DNA of 64,000 bases from Plazaster borealis (lineage: Eukaryota; Echinodermata; Asteroidea; Forcipulatida; Labidiasteridae): positions 12,652,663 to 12,716,662 of the forward strand of contig CM037469.1 in assembly GCA_021014325.1 (NCBI GenBank), in the 5' to 3' direction. Below, piece by piece: positions 12,523 to 21,991 of this stretch. Every line of letters begins with the position of its first letter. Position 1 is the first letter of the stretch. The position numbers and the translations under genes were made by a program. The notes beneath the pieces are model-generated. The model saw nothing but the letters and a program-made list of their open reading frames with translations, was not told the DNA's origin and made no database searches.

Positions 12523-13133
12523 TTATGCCTGGCCAGCGTGTTCACTTTCTACTGGCAGATTACTCTGCATGTCTTCACCCAGTCCTTCTGCATCAGAGGC
12601 AGGGACCAACTCATTGTTGCTGGGGACAACCTCCTCTAGGGGGCTCTCTGTCACCTCCTCACGAGGGGCAGCCACCTCTCCAGCAAGGGGGCTTTCCGTC
12701 ACCACCTCACTAGATGGACTGTCCCAAGGTTCAATTGCCTCCCCAACATACGGCTTCAACCTGTCAACATGGACAACTTTGAGTTTGCCTCCTTCCTCAA
12801 CTGGATGCGAACAACCACATCAGACAGTTTCTTAACCACGAGCCAAGGTCCTTCCCATCGCAATTGCAGTTTGGAGGACAAGTGCTTTTTCTTGGCCGGG
12901 TTGAACAACCACACAAACTGTCCCTCTCTCAGACCATGCTCTGATGCACGCCTGTCATAGTTCTTCTTCTGTCTCTTGGCACTCTTGCCGAGACACTCCT
13001 CTGCCCTACCATGTGCTATTTGCATGTTACCCCTCAACCTTTCGGCAAAGTCAGTTTTGGTGTCTTCCTGATTTTCGGGACACCCTGCCACCAAATCTAC
13101 TGGAAGATAAACCTCCCGGCCAAGCATCATCAT
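12523..13133 (-). pseudogene. Retrotransposon integrase C-terminal region and tail
   Basis: 13133-12756 holds the integrase C-terminal segment, with GQFVWLFNPAKK and LQLRWEGPWLVVKKL, a GPY/F-like module. 12759-12523 continues as an acidic tail (EPWDSPSSEVVTESPL with a repeated TESPL motif). I see no chromodomain. The two parts abut with a 1-nt-type frame change. Confidence 0.75.
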
Positions 13134-13945
13134 GTTTGGCGACTCTCCAGTCGATTCCTGAGGAGTACATCGATACGCAAAGGTGGCATAGGAAGGAACT
13201 CATCCCAGTCCTTCTGTCTCTTCTTTGGATCGATCATGACTGACACCATGTTGATTAGCGTCTTATTAAACCTTTCAACCATGCCATCTGATTTTGGATT
13301 ATAGGCGGTCGTTCGGGTTTTTGTGATTCCAAGGAGCCGGCACATCTCACTAAACACCTCAGATTCGAAATTCCGGCCCTGATCAGAATGAAGTTCTTGG
13401 GGCACCCCAAACTTACAAACAAATTCGTTCACCAGTTTCAGGGCAACCGTACCCGCAGTGGAGTCAGGAAGCGGATATGCCTCCATCCACTTGGTGCAAT
13501 AGTCACCCACCACCATGATCCACAGGTTACCACTGTCTGTCTTAGGCAGTGGCCCGAGCAAGTCTATTGCTACCCGTTCCATAGGAACGCCAACACGATA
13601 CTGCTGTAAAGGGGCAACCCTTCTCTTTGCAGCAGACTTCCTCCTGGCACAGAGGTCACAAACCCTCAAACATGACCGAACATCCGCAGACATTCCTGGC
13701 CAAAAATACCTGTATTTGACCTTGGCGAGTGTCTTATTAACACCTAAGTGTCCACTGAGTTGCCCACCATGCAACTCACTGAGGATACCCTTCCTGAACT
13801 TCTGTGGCAAGACCAGGAGCCATCTTATCAACTTCCCATCATCCGACTCCCATCGTTTGTAGAGAAGCCCTCCTTGACTTCTAGTTGATCCCATTGGGAC
13901 CAATAGGTCTTGGAGGCTACTGAGGAGTGGGACTGCGTCTTCCAC
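13130..13945 (-). pseudogene. Retrotransposon integrase, zinc-binding and catalytic core
   Basis: Contains the HHCC zinc module (H-X-GH ... CDLCARRK) and the DDE core: the first Asp in AIDLLGPLP, the second in LHSDQGRNFES, and the Glu in KSDGMVERFNK. The frame breaks near 13175 and the C-terminal part lies in 13133-12756. Integrase inserts the cDNA. It explains the 4-bp target duplication. Confidence 0.9.
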
Positions 13946-13957
13946 TCTGGACGACTA

Positions 13958-14571
13958 CTACCATCCTCTTTGGACTTGAGGACCCAACTCATCGTCCCAT
14001 CGCCCAGCTGTGCCTCTCGCAAAGCATCCTCGAAATGATAGGTCTGGCCTCCAGACCCTTACAATCAACTCCTCACCCTTAGGTTTCACCCCTGGTTTCT
14101 CACCACTTGGCTGCTCATCAATGGTCATCTCTTGTCGGCCGCACTGTTTGCACTGTCTCCGCGACAACCCATCAGCGTTGCCATGCTTTCTACCAGGTCT
14201 ATGCTCCACCGTCAAGTCATACTGTGAGATGACTTCCATCCATCGAGCCAGCTGACCCTCCGGGTTCTTAAAATTAAGGACCCACCGCAATGCAGCATGG
14301 TCAGTTCTTACTTTGACCTTCTGACCATACAAATACTGTTTGAAATACTTCAAATACATGACCACAGCCAACAACTCACGTCGAGTCACGCAATAGTTGC
14401 GCTCAGGTCTACTGAGCTTGCGACTTGCGTAAGCCAGGACTTTTCCTCACCATCTTGGACCTGTGAGAGTACCGCCCCGATGCCCTCTCCACTGGCATCG
14501 GTGTCCAAGACAAAATCACCTTCTGGATTGGGGTATGACAAGATTGGGGCAGACTGCATTCTGTCCTTCAA
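13958..14571 (-). pseudogene. Retrotransposon RNase H region (frame-broken)
   Basis: The start of RNase H (VLDTDASGEGIGAVLSQ, with the catalytic Asp) is in the 14571-14386 frame. The rest (TRRELLAVV...VRTDHAALRW...NADGLSRR) is in the 14389-13958 frame. Single-base differences separate the frames near 14445. RNase H removes the RNA strand during reverse transcription. Confidence 0.85.
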
Positions 14572-14773
14572 CTCATCAAATGCCCCTTGGCAAGACTCCG
14601 TCCATGCAAACTCCTTGATTTCTCAGTCAAGGCATGCAACGGACTGGCAATTTCCGCAAACCTACAAATGAACTTCCGGTAATAAGAGGCGAGGCCCAAA
14701 AAGCTTCTCACATCTCTTACACACTTCGGAGTAGGCCATTCGGCTACAGCTTTCACCTTTTCCGGGTCTGTTG

Positions 14774-15766
14774 CTACCCCTCTGAGGACACAATGTGCCC
14801 CAGATAAGCCACTGACGTTTGAAGCAAGTGACACTTGCTGGGCTTCAATTTGAGTCCTGCATGTCGCAATCTGTCCAACACAACTCTCAGACGATGTAGA
14901 GTTTCCATTACTGTTCGACCAAAAACAATGACATCGTCTAAGTAAACCAACAAGATCTCCCACTGCAACCCAGCCATGACCTTTTCCATGAGCCGTTCAA
15001 ACGTTGCCGGGGCGTTGCATAACCCAAAGGGCATGCATTTCCACTTGTACAAACCATTTCTCACAACAAATGTTGACTTTTGGCTGGCGTCCTCATCAAG
15101 AGCAACTTGCCAATACCCTGATGCCAAGTCAAGTGTCGTAAACCACTTAGCCCCATTCAGAGCGTCAAAAGTTTCATCGATACGTGGCACAGGATATGCA
15201 TCTTTGATGGTGACTGCGTTCAACTTTCTGTAATCCACACAGAAACGCTGAGTCCCATCCTTTTTCCGAACCAAAACAACATTTGCAGCCCACGGACTGT
15301 CTGAGGGCTCAATAACACCTCTCTTCTCGAGATCTGCCACCTGTCTCTGGATTTCTTGCTGATTGCAGTAGGGGTGCTTTCTTGGCCTTTCTTTGACTGG
15401 CCTGGCACTTCCCGTCTTAATTTGGTGTTCAACAATATTGGTTTTTCCAATGTCATGTTCTCCCCTTGAGAACACATCCTGATAGTCATGCAAGCACTTC
15501 TGAACCTCACTGTAGTACTTAGCCTCAAGGTTGGCCGTACCCCGCTCATATAAGTCGTGCAAGTGCACAGGGAGAGTATTCACTGCACTCGGTGGAGATG
15601 CTAATTCTCCATACCCAGAGTCGGCCTCAACTTCGGAGAGGGTTCCCACTGTGGTCCCCTCACGGGCCACCTTCTCTCCCCTACCAGGGTTGAACACCCT
15701 CAATGGAATAACTTCCGACTCGCCATCTACCAGGGACCTGGCCAGCACCAAGCCCTTCTTCGCCAA
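14774..15766 (-). pseudogene. Retrotransposon reverse transcriptase (most of domain intact)
   Basis: A 330-codon frame carrying the RT fingers and palm: VDYRKLNAVT, then FTTLDLASGYWQ, then CMPFGLCNAPATF, then the YLDD catalytic motif (LLVYLDDVIVF). These match Ty3/Gypsy RT. The frame stops right after LGHIVSSEG near 14774 and the thumb continues in another frame (14963-14568, SFLGLASYYRKFI). It copies element RNA into DNA, primed by the tRNA. Confidence 0.9.
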
Positions 15767-16499
15767 CTCACCGCCACCTCAATAGGTTCAACCATGGCCG
15801 GACCTATCAAAGCAGCCTTCCTTCGAGCAATAACGCCCGGGACAACAGCCTCATGGCCCGATGGAATCACTGTAGTTCTTAAAACTACCACACGCCCAAT
15901 GAAGGATTCACCAGCCTTGCCAGTGCACTTTATTCGCTCACCATTGAGCCTCCATTCCTTCGACTGGAAATCTAGTGTTCCACCAGTGGGCAGTAGAAAG
16001 TCCATCCCCAGAATGCCTGGGTATTTCATTTCTGTGAAAATGGCCTTCACCATGTGTGTTGTCCTTCCAACTTGCACTTCCACAGGTGCCTTCCCAGGGT
16101 GGGAATACGACTACCATCAACCTGTCTAACAACCACACCATCTGTCTCCAAGACGGGTCTTTGCTCCTTGGGTATTTCGTAATAGATTGAACTACTTATC
16201 AATGTGTCGGTGGACCCCGTATCGATTAAAAATCGACACTTGGTAGCCCTTACCGACCCTTCTACAAACATACCCATGCGGGGAGTAACACCAGGTCCGG
16301 GCAGAGTAACTTCTCTTTGCCCATCCCCATGCTTAGACCTCTCCTCTATGTCGTCATTGTCATGTTGGCGTTTGGACCCTCTTGAACATCCAGCCTGACT
16401 GGGGATCCCGCAGGAGGCTGATTGGCGTTTCCCGACACCCGAGTCTTCGTTTTTCGGGGCTTCTTGCACTCTCGTGCGAAATGCCCCTCCAACCCACAA
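15727..16499 (-). pseudogene. Retrotransposon aspartic protease region (frame-broken)
   Basis: The catalytic motif LIDTGSTDTLIS lies in one frame (16499-16047), and the second protease motif ILGMDFLL in another (16083-15727), with the frame change in between near 16100. A retroviral-type protease cleaves Gag-Pol. It overlaps the end of gag and runs into the reverse transcriptase after another frame change near 15760. Confidence 0.8.
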
Positions 16500-17957
16500 T
16501 TATAGCACTTCCGGCCACCAGCTGGACCCGATGGGGACTTGTGCACTTGGTCTGTGGACACGTCCCTTTGTTGAACTGACTCACAGGCCTTCTGACCTGA
16601 CAAGTTTTACAAAACTCCGCCAAAGATTTCAAGCTCTGAGCCTGCTCACTAAGATGGGCCTCTAATGAACCAAGCCTCATCTCCACACTAGAGTCCAAAG
16701 CCCTTGCTAATTTAGCGGGCCTTCGGTCCACCAACCTTTGCAGTTCAACACTCTCAAAATTAGCAGTCTCCAAGGCTGCTTGGATGGCTTCGTCCAAGTT
16801 CTTCGGACGGGCTCTATTGATGCCCTCCCGCACCGAATGACTATCCACTGCATCTACAAAGTGATTTCTAGCCAACCGGTCACGTGCATCTTCCTGGATT
16901 TCAGGGTACGCCCGTGCCGTCAACTCATAGATCGCCTGACCCAGTTCCTGCAGTGACTCCTTCGGACCTTGCCGCCTATGTCTCAATTCAACTAGGTAGT
17001 TCTCACTCTGCCTACCTGACCCGAAACGTCTCTCCAATAGTTTGACAAGTGCACTATAAGTGTACTTTTGTCCTGATTCGCCCAACATTCGGAGGGCGTT
17101 CCCTGCAAGCCTGCAGTCAGATACTTTGCAGCTTGTTCATCAGTCCAACCATTCACCTCACGACACGATTCAAAATGGCGGTAATACTCCTTCCAGAGAA
17201 CCTTGCCATTATACCGATCAGGGACTATGTTCGGGCGACGACTTTTTAGTCGCTCCAAAAGGTCCTTCTGATCCGTGTCACTTCCAGCCGGGACTTCACT
17301 CTTCAGTGGCTGGGGCCTTACTGAAGGGTGGTCCTTCACAGCCGAACTGCTGCTTTGTGTTACTTCCACTGGGTGGGTAGCACAGCTTAGCAGTTCGCTG
17401 CTTGATTTCTTCGGGGCCATTTCCCCGTCGTCCAAAAATGGGTTTCGGCTTTTTGAACTATGTTCAGCGACACTTTGTCCTGACAAGAACAGTGCCCATT
17501 CGTCAACTGGAGGGTGTGTTGGGGGCTCCTTGGCGATGGGGGTTAACTCAGTTGGGGAAAATTGTGCCGCACTTCCGCCCCGCAGAGGTGTACTACCCAC
17601 CATGCCAACCCTTCCCGACATGGGATCCATTTCTGGTTCCTTCATGTCCGCACTCCACCAGTCAACCGGTGGACGAGAGGCATACCCTGCTGTCTCTTTC
17701 GTCACCAGTAATTCCACCTCAGAATCCACACTCTGCCTCACACGCCTTCCATCATGAGGCATGTCTTCCTTGGGCATTCCGTTCATGGACGCCTCTAATT
17801 TCTTTGCAACAAGTTCTTTTTCAAGTTGCAGGATTTGGTAATCCATGCGGAGCTTCTGTAACTCAGACTCTGTACCCGACGGGTCCATGGTAACCTTTGA
17901 CCCCACACTCATACTGCTATCTCTCTCTCCGCAATACCCTGTGTGGATGCCACCCAA
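16346..17957 (-). pseudogene. Retrotransposon gag (frame-broken)
   Basis: Capsid-type polyprotein in three frames: 17957 to about 17090, about 17090 to 16600, and about 16600 to 16346. The first part starts near MGGIHTGYCGERDSS, with a charged, coiled-coil-like section and a capsid-like stretch (KEYYRHFESCREVNGW). The second continues the capsid (LLERRFGSGRQSENYLVEL). The third has a CX2CX4HX4C zinc knuckle (CYNCGLEGHFAREC) for RNA binding. Each frame change can be explained by a small indel, the first by a single-base loss. Gag would package element RNA into cytoplasmic particles. Confidence 0.8.
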
Positions 17958-18099
17958 CGAGTACCACGTCTCTGTTGTTGGATTTCACTCTATACACAAC
18001 AAATTTCCACTGCCAAAATACACAACAATATGTACCAGAGTCAACCCAACAAAAACTGAAATCACCAGACACGACGAGTGACCATAAGTTTGCTAGAAA

Positions 18100-18384
18100 C
18101 TACACCGTTGCCACACTCGGCCACTGGCCACTAGGTGACTGCGTCACTTCTAGCGCAGCAGTCTGTGCTGCAATTCTTCGTTGTTCCAAACTACACAAAA
18201 CTCTGGCACTGTTCGTCTGACTAGTCAAAGTGTGAATTCGGATCAGTGTCAAATTCTGGTCCCTCGCAATTCGTCGTAACCGCCTCAACTCCAAGCGAGT
18301 CTTGGCAAACTGACAAACCGCAACTAGAGCAACAATTGCAATAATCACCGACAGCACAACAACAATCCACAATCGCATTGCCAA
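18100..18384 (-). CDS. Retrotransposon leader ORF, 94 codons, membrane-anchored
   Basis: Lies between the primer site and gag. It begins MAMRLWIVVVLSVIIAIVAL, a strongly hydrophobic segment fitting one membrane span at residues 4-24, followed by a basic stretch with RLELRRLRRI and then a polar tail without cysteine motifs. I recognise no family. Gypsy elements normally have only untranslated leader here. It could be an accessory protein, a regulatory upstream ORF, or a chance ORF; the clean hydrophobic-then-basic layout argues against pure chance. Confidence 0.5.
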   Translation of the reverse strand: MAMRLWIVVVLSVIIAIVALVAVCQFAKTRLELRRLRRIARDQNLTLIRIHTLTSQTNSARVLCSLEQRRIAAQTAALEVTQSPSGQWPSVATV

Positions 18385-18470
18385 TTATTGAACCTGTGTA
18401 CTATCTCCTTTCCCCGGGATAGAGGAGGATTAATTTCAACAGAGAGTTTAACTTAATCAATTATAATCAT

Positions 18471-18486
18471 CCCACTTCTGACACCA
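18471..18486 (-). promoter_or_regulatory. Primer binding site, tRNA-Leu type
   Basis: Two bases inside the 5' LTR, the plus strand reads cccacttctgacacca, which is the 3' end of a metazoan tRNA-Leu plus CCA. On the element's strand this is a PBS starting TGG. A leucine tRNA primer is also described for echinoid SURL-type Gypsy elements (established knowledge). Confidence 0.8.
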
Positions 18487-18488
18487 TT

Positions 18489-19614
18489 TGTGGCGGGCAC
18501 AGACCGTTATCCAGTCTATGATTATTAACTCGGACCCTTTCCCTTGCTAGCTCAAGTTAAAGTCACTAAGCGGACTTAAGGCTGAGTGACGAGATTCGTT
18601 TGGGAGGAAGTATACCGCCCGATTATAAAAGATTGTACACCTCTCTGTCAGAGTACACACAGTTCCCTAAAATAATCACACAAATAGGACACAGTTTAAC
18701 AATGACCTTGACCTCAAAAGTAATTTATTGACATTCACCTTCAACTCCAGAAGTTGGGCAAAATAACCTAGCCTGTAAGCACTTAGAATGTGAGTCCCCA
18801 AATTATCTACAAGTCATGTAAACAACTACCTAGCAATACTCAATACCAGTGAAAGGCAACACATACACAGAGCACCACGCCGCGGTTGCACGCCTAGCCC
18901 AGCGCAACACCAGCTGCCTTGGGCCTTGAGCACACAGCTCGGTCCCGGCAACAACACACGACCCGCTCCGCTACACAGCCCTCCCAGAATCCAGTAGTTG
19001 TCTGCCTCGCACACAGCGACTGCAACCATTGGGTCGTTGCACTTAACCCAGTTCAACTACACCGCAGTACAGCTAGCTCCGGCTGATCGTCTTGTGTATT
19101 TATCACGACGATCGCCTGCACGCGCACAGCCTTAAATAACGCTGCCTAAAATGCACAAATACCGCCAAAATTCACACAGAAAATAACACACTCACGTCTC
19201 TGTTCTAATCTTCTTCCCCACAGGCTCCTTTTACCCTCAATATTACTCCCAATTTACACAAAGTAATGAATAACTCTCATATACTTACTATACTTGCTGC
19301 ACTCAAATTTCTGGAACAAGTCCCTCCCTGCAACCCAAAACAGCAGCTTTTTATCACGCTTTCCTGAAAGCCATGTGCACGCCCAACAGCGCACAATATC
19401 TTACATAAACTCAACTAACTTCTTAAAAGTTACGGGCAACTAGCCCAACTGAACTACAACTACCGCACCAATCAGAGTTCACCTGACTTCTCGTGGCGGG
19501 AACTTGCACCTTGCACCAACCCTATTGGTGCAAGCTGAACACATGACTGATGACGTCGTTCACATATCACGTGCGACGTCACATGACGAATTCAACTCAT
19601 GCAATTCCATCACA
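18489..19614 (-). repeat. LTR, right copy (5' LTR of the element)
   Basis: 1,126 bp and nearly identical to 9748-10871. As the element is read on the minus strand, this LTR would carry its promoter, driving transcription leftwards, antisense to the plexin gene. The core promoter was not located. Confidence 0.93.
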
Positions 19615-19618
19615 GTAC
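19615..19618. repeat. Target site duplication (right), gtac
   Basis: Partner of 9744-9747. A 4-bp duplication fits Ty3/Gypsy integrases. Confidence 0.85.
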
Positions 19619-20159
19619 TGACGGGTTGTTGATATCCCCATCAGGCACAGGGTTTTCTTCATCTACTGCATTTACTACTCCTTATCTGCAGAATCCATTC
19701 CCATTTAATTATGTAGCTGGTTTCTCATATGATGGATTCACATACTTCATCACTTCTCAACAGGAGGATCTTGGTTCCATTGTCATTGTTTCTAAAATTA
19801 ACAGAGTCTGTCAGAGCAGTCCATTCTTTTACTCTTACACAGAAATCACCCTACAATGCCAAGGATCCGATGGTAGTGTGTACAGTTTGGTACAAGCTGC
19901 TCATATTGGCCCAGCAGGTCAGGATCTTGCTGTATCATTAGGTTTGAATGCTGAGGACATGGTGTTGTATGCTGTGTTTGCTAAGAATGAAGGAGCTGAT
20001 GGGACTAGTGATGTACCTAGTGATCAGTCAGCATTGTGTGTGTATAAGATGAGTGATATTTTAGATGCCTTCAAGGAAGCAGTCAGGGGATGTATTCAAG
20101 ATGGAGATGACTACTACTCAGTGCAGTACTTGGAAAGATCCCAATGTAGTTCGTTACCA
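19619..20159 (+). CDS. Plexin exon 1, copy 3, 3' part (resumes after retrotransposon)
   Basis: Continues the sema domain directly after the 4-bp target duplication. It contains the NPFPFNYVAGFSYDGFTYF segment and the same cysteine pattern as copy 1. It ends in phase 0 at tta cca|gtgagt (donor at 20160). Open throughout, with no lesion other than the insertion, so the exon looks functional apart from the element. Confidence 0.85.
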
Positions 20160-20970
20160 GTGAGTATGCTGTCAGCTACGTCAAGGTTGTATCCCAAGTT
20201 ATGTCAATGTTTAAGATGACATTAATGATGCCTAATTGACAAGTGAGAAAATATTTTAACGAAATGTATGCAACCAAGTAAAAGGTACTTTTGCAAATGG
20301 TAAACTGTACATAAACATTTATTTACATGACTGTTAACGTCCCTAAAGCAAGTGACACAATTGGTTTATGAACAATTAATTACATTTTCTAAAAATCATA
20401 TTTCCCATTAAAAATCATAGAAAGTAATGCCCCTTTTAAACGTTGTTTGAGTCCTGAGAGAGGACTTAAAAGATCTCCAAAAGAAAACGTTTTGTAAATG
20501 ATTTTTTTTTAATTGCCTGTAAAATAGGAATATATTTACATGTAATTATTTTAATGTATCTAAAGCAACTAATTTGACAGAATTTATTTATGTGCAACTA
20601 GTTAGATTGTTCCTACCTAACTCTCACTTAAGTTTACTATACGAAAACAGCAATGTATTATTCCTTATATATTTACAATTTTAAAAGTGGTTTATAAATT
20701 GATTCATCTTATAATGTGAAAAATAAATCACTGCAATACTTTGTTCTTGTTTTCCTGAAAGCAGTTCTGTTTGTTCGATTGTCTTGCCCCATTTTGAAGA
20801 TGGTTTGAACTGTTGTAAAAACTTTCAAGAGAAACAAAACTATTTTTCTGCTTTCTTTGATATCACTCAGCTCGATATCAGACATAAATTGATTAAGCAA
20901 TGATTGTTGTCGAACGTAATGTTTGTGAGCATACAATAGTGGCTAATTATGTATTTTGTTTTTGGTCCAG
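20160..20970. other. Intron 1 of the plexin gene
   Basis: AT-rich, without coding signal or obvious repeat. It starts gtgagt and ends at the acceptor of exon 2a. Confidence 0.7.
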
Positions 20971-21079
20971 GTTAGTCCAGATAGTTTTCTGTGTCATCCT
21001 TTTGAAGGGGACAACCAAGTATACAAATATGCAAAAGGCGTTGATGTGATCGTATCAAATGCTGTGCTGGAACTATCAG
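20971..21079 (+). pseudogene. Exon 2a, duplicated sema exon with dead donor
   Basis: 109 nt, open in the right phase (VSPDSFLCHPFEGDNQVYKY...), with a good acceptor (ggtccag). The donor position reads cag|atatta instead of the cag|gtaaat of exon 2b, and only 35 bp separate it from exon 2b, too short for a normal intron. Reading through meets a stop. Probably a decayed tandem duplicate. Confidence 0.75.
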
Positions 21080-21114
21080 ATATTAGAAACAGTTTTCTAT
21101 TCTTCTATTTCTAG

Positions 21115-21223
21115 CTTAGTCCAGATGAGTATCTGTGTCACCCTTCTGATGGTTCAACCCAAATATATCGGTATGCTAAAGGCATATATGTAACAGCATC
21201 CAATGCTCTACTGGAACTATCAG
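21115..21223 (+). CDS. Plexin exon 2 (2b), sema domain
   Basis: 109 nt, phase 0 to phase 1 (LSPDEYLCHPSDGSTQIY...), acceptor ttctag, donor cag|gtaaat. It matches exon 2a closely in protein and length but retains both splice sites, so it is the likely functional copy. Confidence 0.85.
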
Positions 21224-21444
21224 GTAAATGCAACAAAGTCATTTCGAAATAGATTTGAAAATGCATTTTTCATAAAAGTTAATGCATTTTTAACATATTA
21301 TAGTTTTCAAAGGCATTTGCCATGGTCCCGCAATTGAAACATTATTGCAACTTAAAAAATAAATGACTAGATTCTCACAATAATTTATTGACATTTATTG
21401 TTTTAATATCATGTTTTTAATGATCTGATAATATTTATTGACAG

Positions 21445-21533
21445 ATACTCTGATGTCATCTATCATTACAACTACTGAAATGAACCACACTGTAGCTATC
21501 ATTGGAACTAACTCCAACGGGGAGCTTTTAAAG
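21445..21533 (+). CDS. Plexin exon 3, sema domain
   Basis: 89 nt, phase 1 to 0. Encodes SIITTTEMNHTVAIIGTNSN followed by GELLK, a typical sema blade with the 'hTVA-flGT-G-LlK' pattern. Donor aag|gtaagt. Confidence 0.85.
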
Positions 21534-21862
21534 GTAAGTACATGTTTTGTGAGCATTTATTTTGTTTGGATGTGAAGACTTCCTTTTGATAAAGAATGCC
21601 TGATTCATAAATAAAGCTTACTACACTTTTCATGCCAGATTTTTTTTCCAGAGAGTAAACTACAAATTGTTATTAAATACAACAGCTGTCGGCGTACTTT
21701 TATTTGTATATATTTTCAATTATATAGAAAAATTAATAAAACACTGAGCTAACAAATTTGAAGATTAAAATGACATTAAAAACAACAACACAAGATGATT
21801 ATTTTGTCATGTTCAAAATGGTGTATAAATATATCGTATGAGCCTCTTTGCCCGTGTTACAG

Positions 21863-21991
21863 GTTCACATCCAAAGCAAGACCTCAGCCAGACTGTATGA
21901 AAGAGTAGACCTTGGTATGAGTGGATCAGTCCTTAAAGATGTCAAGATTAATGATACATCAAGAGAGATGTACATACTCACTGAACAAAAG
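21863..21991 (+). CDS. Plexin exon 4, last sema blade
   Basis: 129 nt, phase 0 to 0, ending ...SREMYILTEQK with donor aaag|gtacaa. The last 49 or so bases plus the donor are the seed of the large minisatellite that follows. Confidence 0.85.

Larger units (their letters stand above)
9748..19614 (-). mobile_element. Ty3/Gypsy-type LTR retrotransposon inserted in plexin exon 1
   Basis: A 9.87-kb element with two LTRs of about 1.12 kb, tRNA-Leu-type primer site, gag with a zinc knuckle, aspartic protease, reverse transcriptase, RNase H and integrase, all on the minus strand. The order protease-RT-RNase H-integrase is the Ty3/Gypsy (Metaviridae) order. Two extra ORFs are present: a 94-codon membrane-type ORF before gag and a C2H2 zinc-finger ORF after integrase. 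The LTRs differ at only about three positions, but the coding region is broken by roughly eight to ten frame interruptions. So the insertion looks young but the copy is non-autonomous. No env-like ORF is seen. Confidence 0.93.

Noticed and set aside
11863..17893. Plus-strand ORFs across the retrotransposon
   Set aside because: All lie opposite recognised gag-pol or accessory frames on the minus strand and have no motifs of their own.
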